Shown here: positions 62,450 to 64,000 of the stretch, piece by piece
How positions within the stretch are numbered: the first letter of the stretch is position 1
Layout: each line of letters opens with the position of its first letter
Source of the DNA: Echinococcus granulosus
Taxonomy: Eukaryota; Platyhelminthes; Cestoda; Cyclophyllidea; Taeniidae
Assembly: GCF_000524195.1 (NCBI RefSeq)
Contig: NW_020170382.1
Coordinates: forward strand, 2,176,497 to 2,240,496
DNA: 64,000 nt
Direction: 5' to 3'
Position numbers and translations under genes: made by a program
The notes under the pieces: model-generated
What the model was told of the DNA's origin: nothing
Seen by the model: the letters and a program-made list of their open reading frames with translations, nothing else
Database searches by the model: none

Positions 62450-64000
62450 AGTAGGGGGCGTCTTAATAAATTCGGGGAAGGGACAAGTAATTTGAGCCTT
62501 TTTATAGCTTTACGTGCCCAGATTTGCCTGTCCAATGCAGAGGCTAATTGTCCATTGGTCACAGGTGCCAGTGCCTGCAATCGAGGTCTGCGACTCGCCT
62601 ATGTTGGAGCTGATTCACGCGGGTGAAGTTTGTTTAGAATAGTTATGCAATTATGAGCAAAATTTCGCCTCTTTTTGAGTATTCTTTATTGAACTCCTTC
62701 ATTGAATCATAAACTAAACTTTAGATATTTTCATTCACTGTTCTGTGAGTAATTTCAGATGTTTGCAGAAGAGGAGATGAATAACATATTGACTGCAATT
62801 AATGGTGCCCAATAAGTAATCAGGCAGATTCTGTAACGACAGAAGCAGCCTTCCTAATGTTTCCTCAAAGTCGTCCCTTATGATTAAATGATTTGTTACA
62901 AATTGAAATATCCTATATATGCTTGGGTTCCTAGTGTTGATCGCCATATTTCAGATTGGAAAGTGAGATTAACCTGGAGCTAGATGGGTAAATGATAAGC
63001 AGATTATTGGTACCCAGCTAAACTGTGTAATATATCAGGCAAAAGTCCCACGGAGATAGAATATTTACCCAGATCTCGTCAAGAGCACTTTATTACAATC
63101 ACATTAACCATGAAAATACGATTTAATTATGGCGTTGACATGAGCTCCGGTTTGAGCTAGCCATATGTCATTTAGCGGCGCGATCCAAGTTTTTTCGATT
63201 AGCTGATACGCGCGTGAGAAATTTGGATCGAGTCTTACTAGTAAGCGCAAGCATTAACATAGGTTACACCACCTACCCTGGTCCTTTGTATTCGAACCAG
63301 TTTTTATTTGCATTGCTTGACATACAAATTGCCTAGCCGATTCTAAACCGACTGGAATCCGTTTTTTGTGCAATTAGATAAATTTGTAAATATGTTGATG
63401 CAGTTGATTATCTTATGGAGCCGCACCGAAGCACTTTACGGAAGTAAACAATATTAGACGAATGACACTTCCTCCGTTTCACCGAGTTCATCTTAGCTTC
63501 AAACAACCTGAGTGCAATTAATCTCTCGATCTTCTGATCCTTCTGTATTTTTGAAGTAGAAATACCTAACGATGCTTTTAGAGCCACTAACAGCACTCTG
63601 CTGCAGCGCTTGGTAGCCCCGTTCGAAAATACACTTTTTGGGGAATGTGCTAGAGGTCTTGCGGCCTATTAACATAACTGACACGGGCGGAGGAGCGTAA
63701 GACTACGAAGATAGAAACCGAAACTGAGAGACTTAGCAGACTGCGTAGTTAGATGTCTGATTAAAACAGGTATGAGTCTGGAATAATATGGTGTGCGTTT
63801 TACTCTGTCCGGAAACATTTCTCGAATGTAGGATTGCGTGCTTTACCTCATCCTATTAAACTGATAATCAATTTGTATTGGAGCACTTTTATGCTAATAA
63901 TGGCATTACAGCGGAGCGTCTAGAAAGAAGGACCAAAAAGTTTGGGTCTCTTCTCTCAAGACCCGCTAACCTTCCCAGGCAAAAACGGTGGGCAATTTTC
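62450..64000. other. Right end of the window, nothing recognised
   Basis: AT-rich sequence with short frames only. No conserved exon, repeat copy or RNA gene is seen. Part of the 62-kb candidate gene could lie here if it has more upstream exons. Confidence 0.55.

Noticed and set aside
1..64000. CRISPR arrays, operons, toxin-antitoxin or defence systems, rRNA genes, viral genes
   Set aside because: The window is animal nuclear DNA. No spaced direct-repeat array, rRNA segment or viral protein motif was seen.

Overview
The window looks like nuclear DNA of an invertebrate animal, most probably a parasitic flatworm (tapeworm or fluke). The evidence is a standard-code set of conserved animal genes, AT-rich noncoding DNA with clearly more GC-rich exons, and many exceptionally short introns (about 28 to 37 nt) beside introns of 1 to 4.5 kb. 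The species assignment is inference. The 100-base run of N at 14071-14170 is an assembly gap. All gene models were built by hand from homology and splice-site phase. In every model except Hikeshi, exon lengths and phases add up to one open frame.

Layout. (1) 1-5314 holds no recognised gene, only two copies of a dispersed repeat. (2) 5315-34418, minus strand: one 18-exon gene for a P5A-type ATPase (ATP13A1/Spf1), the ER transmembrane-helix dislocase, complete at 1153 aa, with short introns at its 5' end and long ones after. (3) 34419-38558: intergenic, nothing recognised. (4) 38559-50329, minus strand: a 7-exon PP2C-family phosphatase like PPM1A/PPM1B, 452 aa. (5) 50958-57633: a compact block of six small genes on alternating strands: V-ATPase subunit G (+), an Aurora kinase (-), IFT25/HSPB11 (+), Hikeshi (-), INO80C/Ies6 (+) and mitochondrial ribosomal protein L12 (-). 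(6) 57634-59633: intergenic with a third copy of the dispersed repeat. (7) 59634-60123: a small CCHC zinc-knuckle/RGG protein of the CNBP type (+). (8) 60124-64000: two tentative gene models (60.5-61.2 kb +, 62.0-62.45 kb -) that I do not recognise.

The genes serve unrelated housekeeping roles: ER protein quality control, Ser/Thr dephosphorylation, organelle acidification, mitosis, ciliary transport, nuclear import of Hsp70, chromatin remodelling, mitochondrial translation and RNA binding. They do not form a pathway. Their alternating head-to-head and tail-to-tail arrangement suggests shared promoter regions and overlapping 3' ends.

I found no CRISPR array, toxin system, virus or new multi-gene system. 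The points most worth a second look are two GC-AG introns (one only 31 nt), a reading-frame break in Hikeshi that may be a 25-nt intron or an indel, a substitution in the P5A signature motif (PQELP), and the two unassigned gene models.
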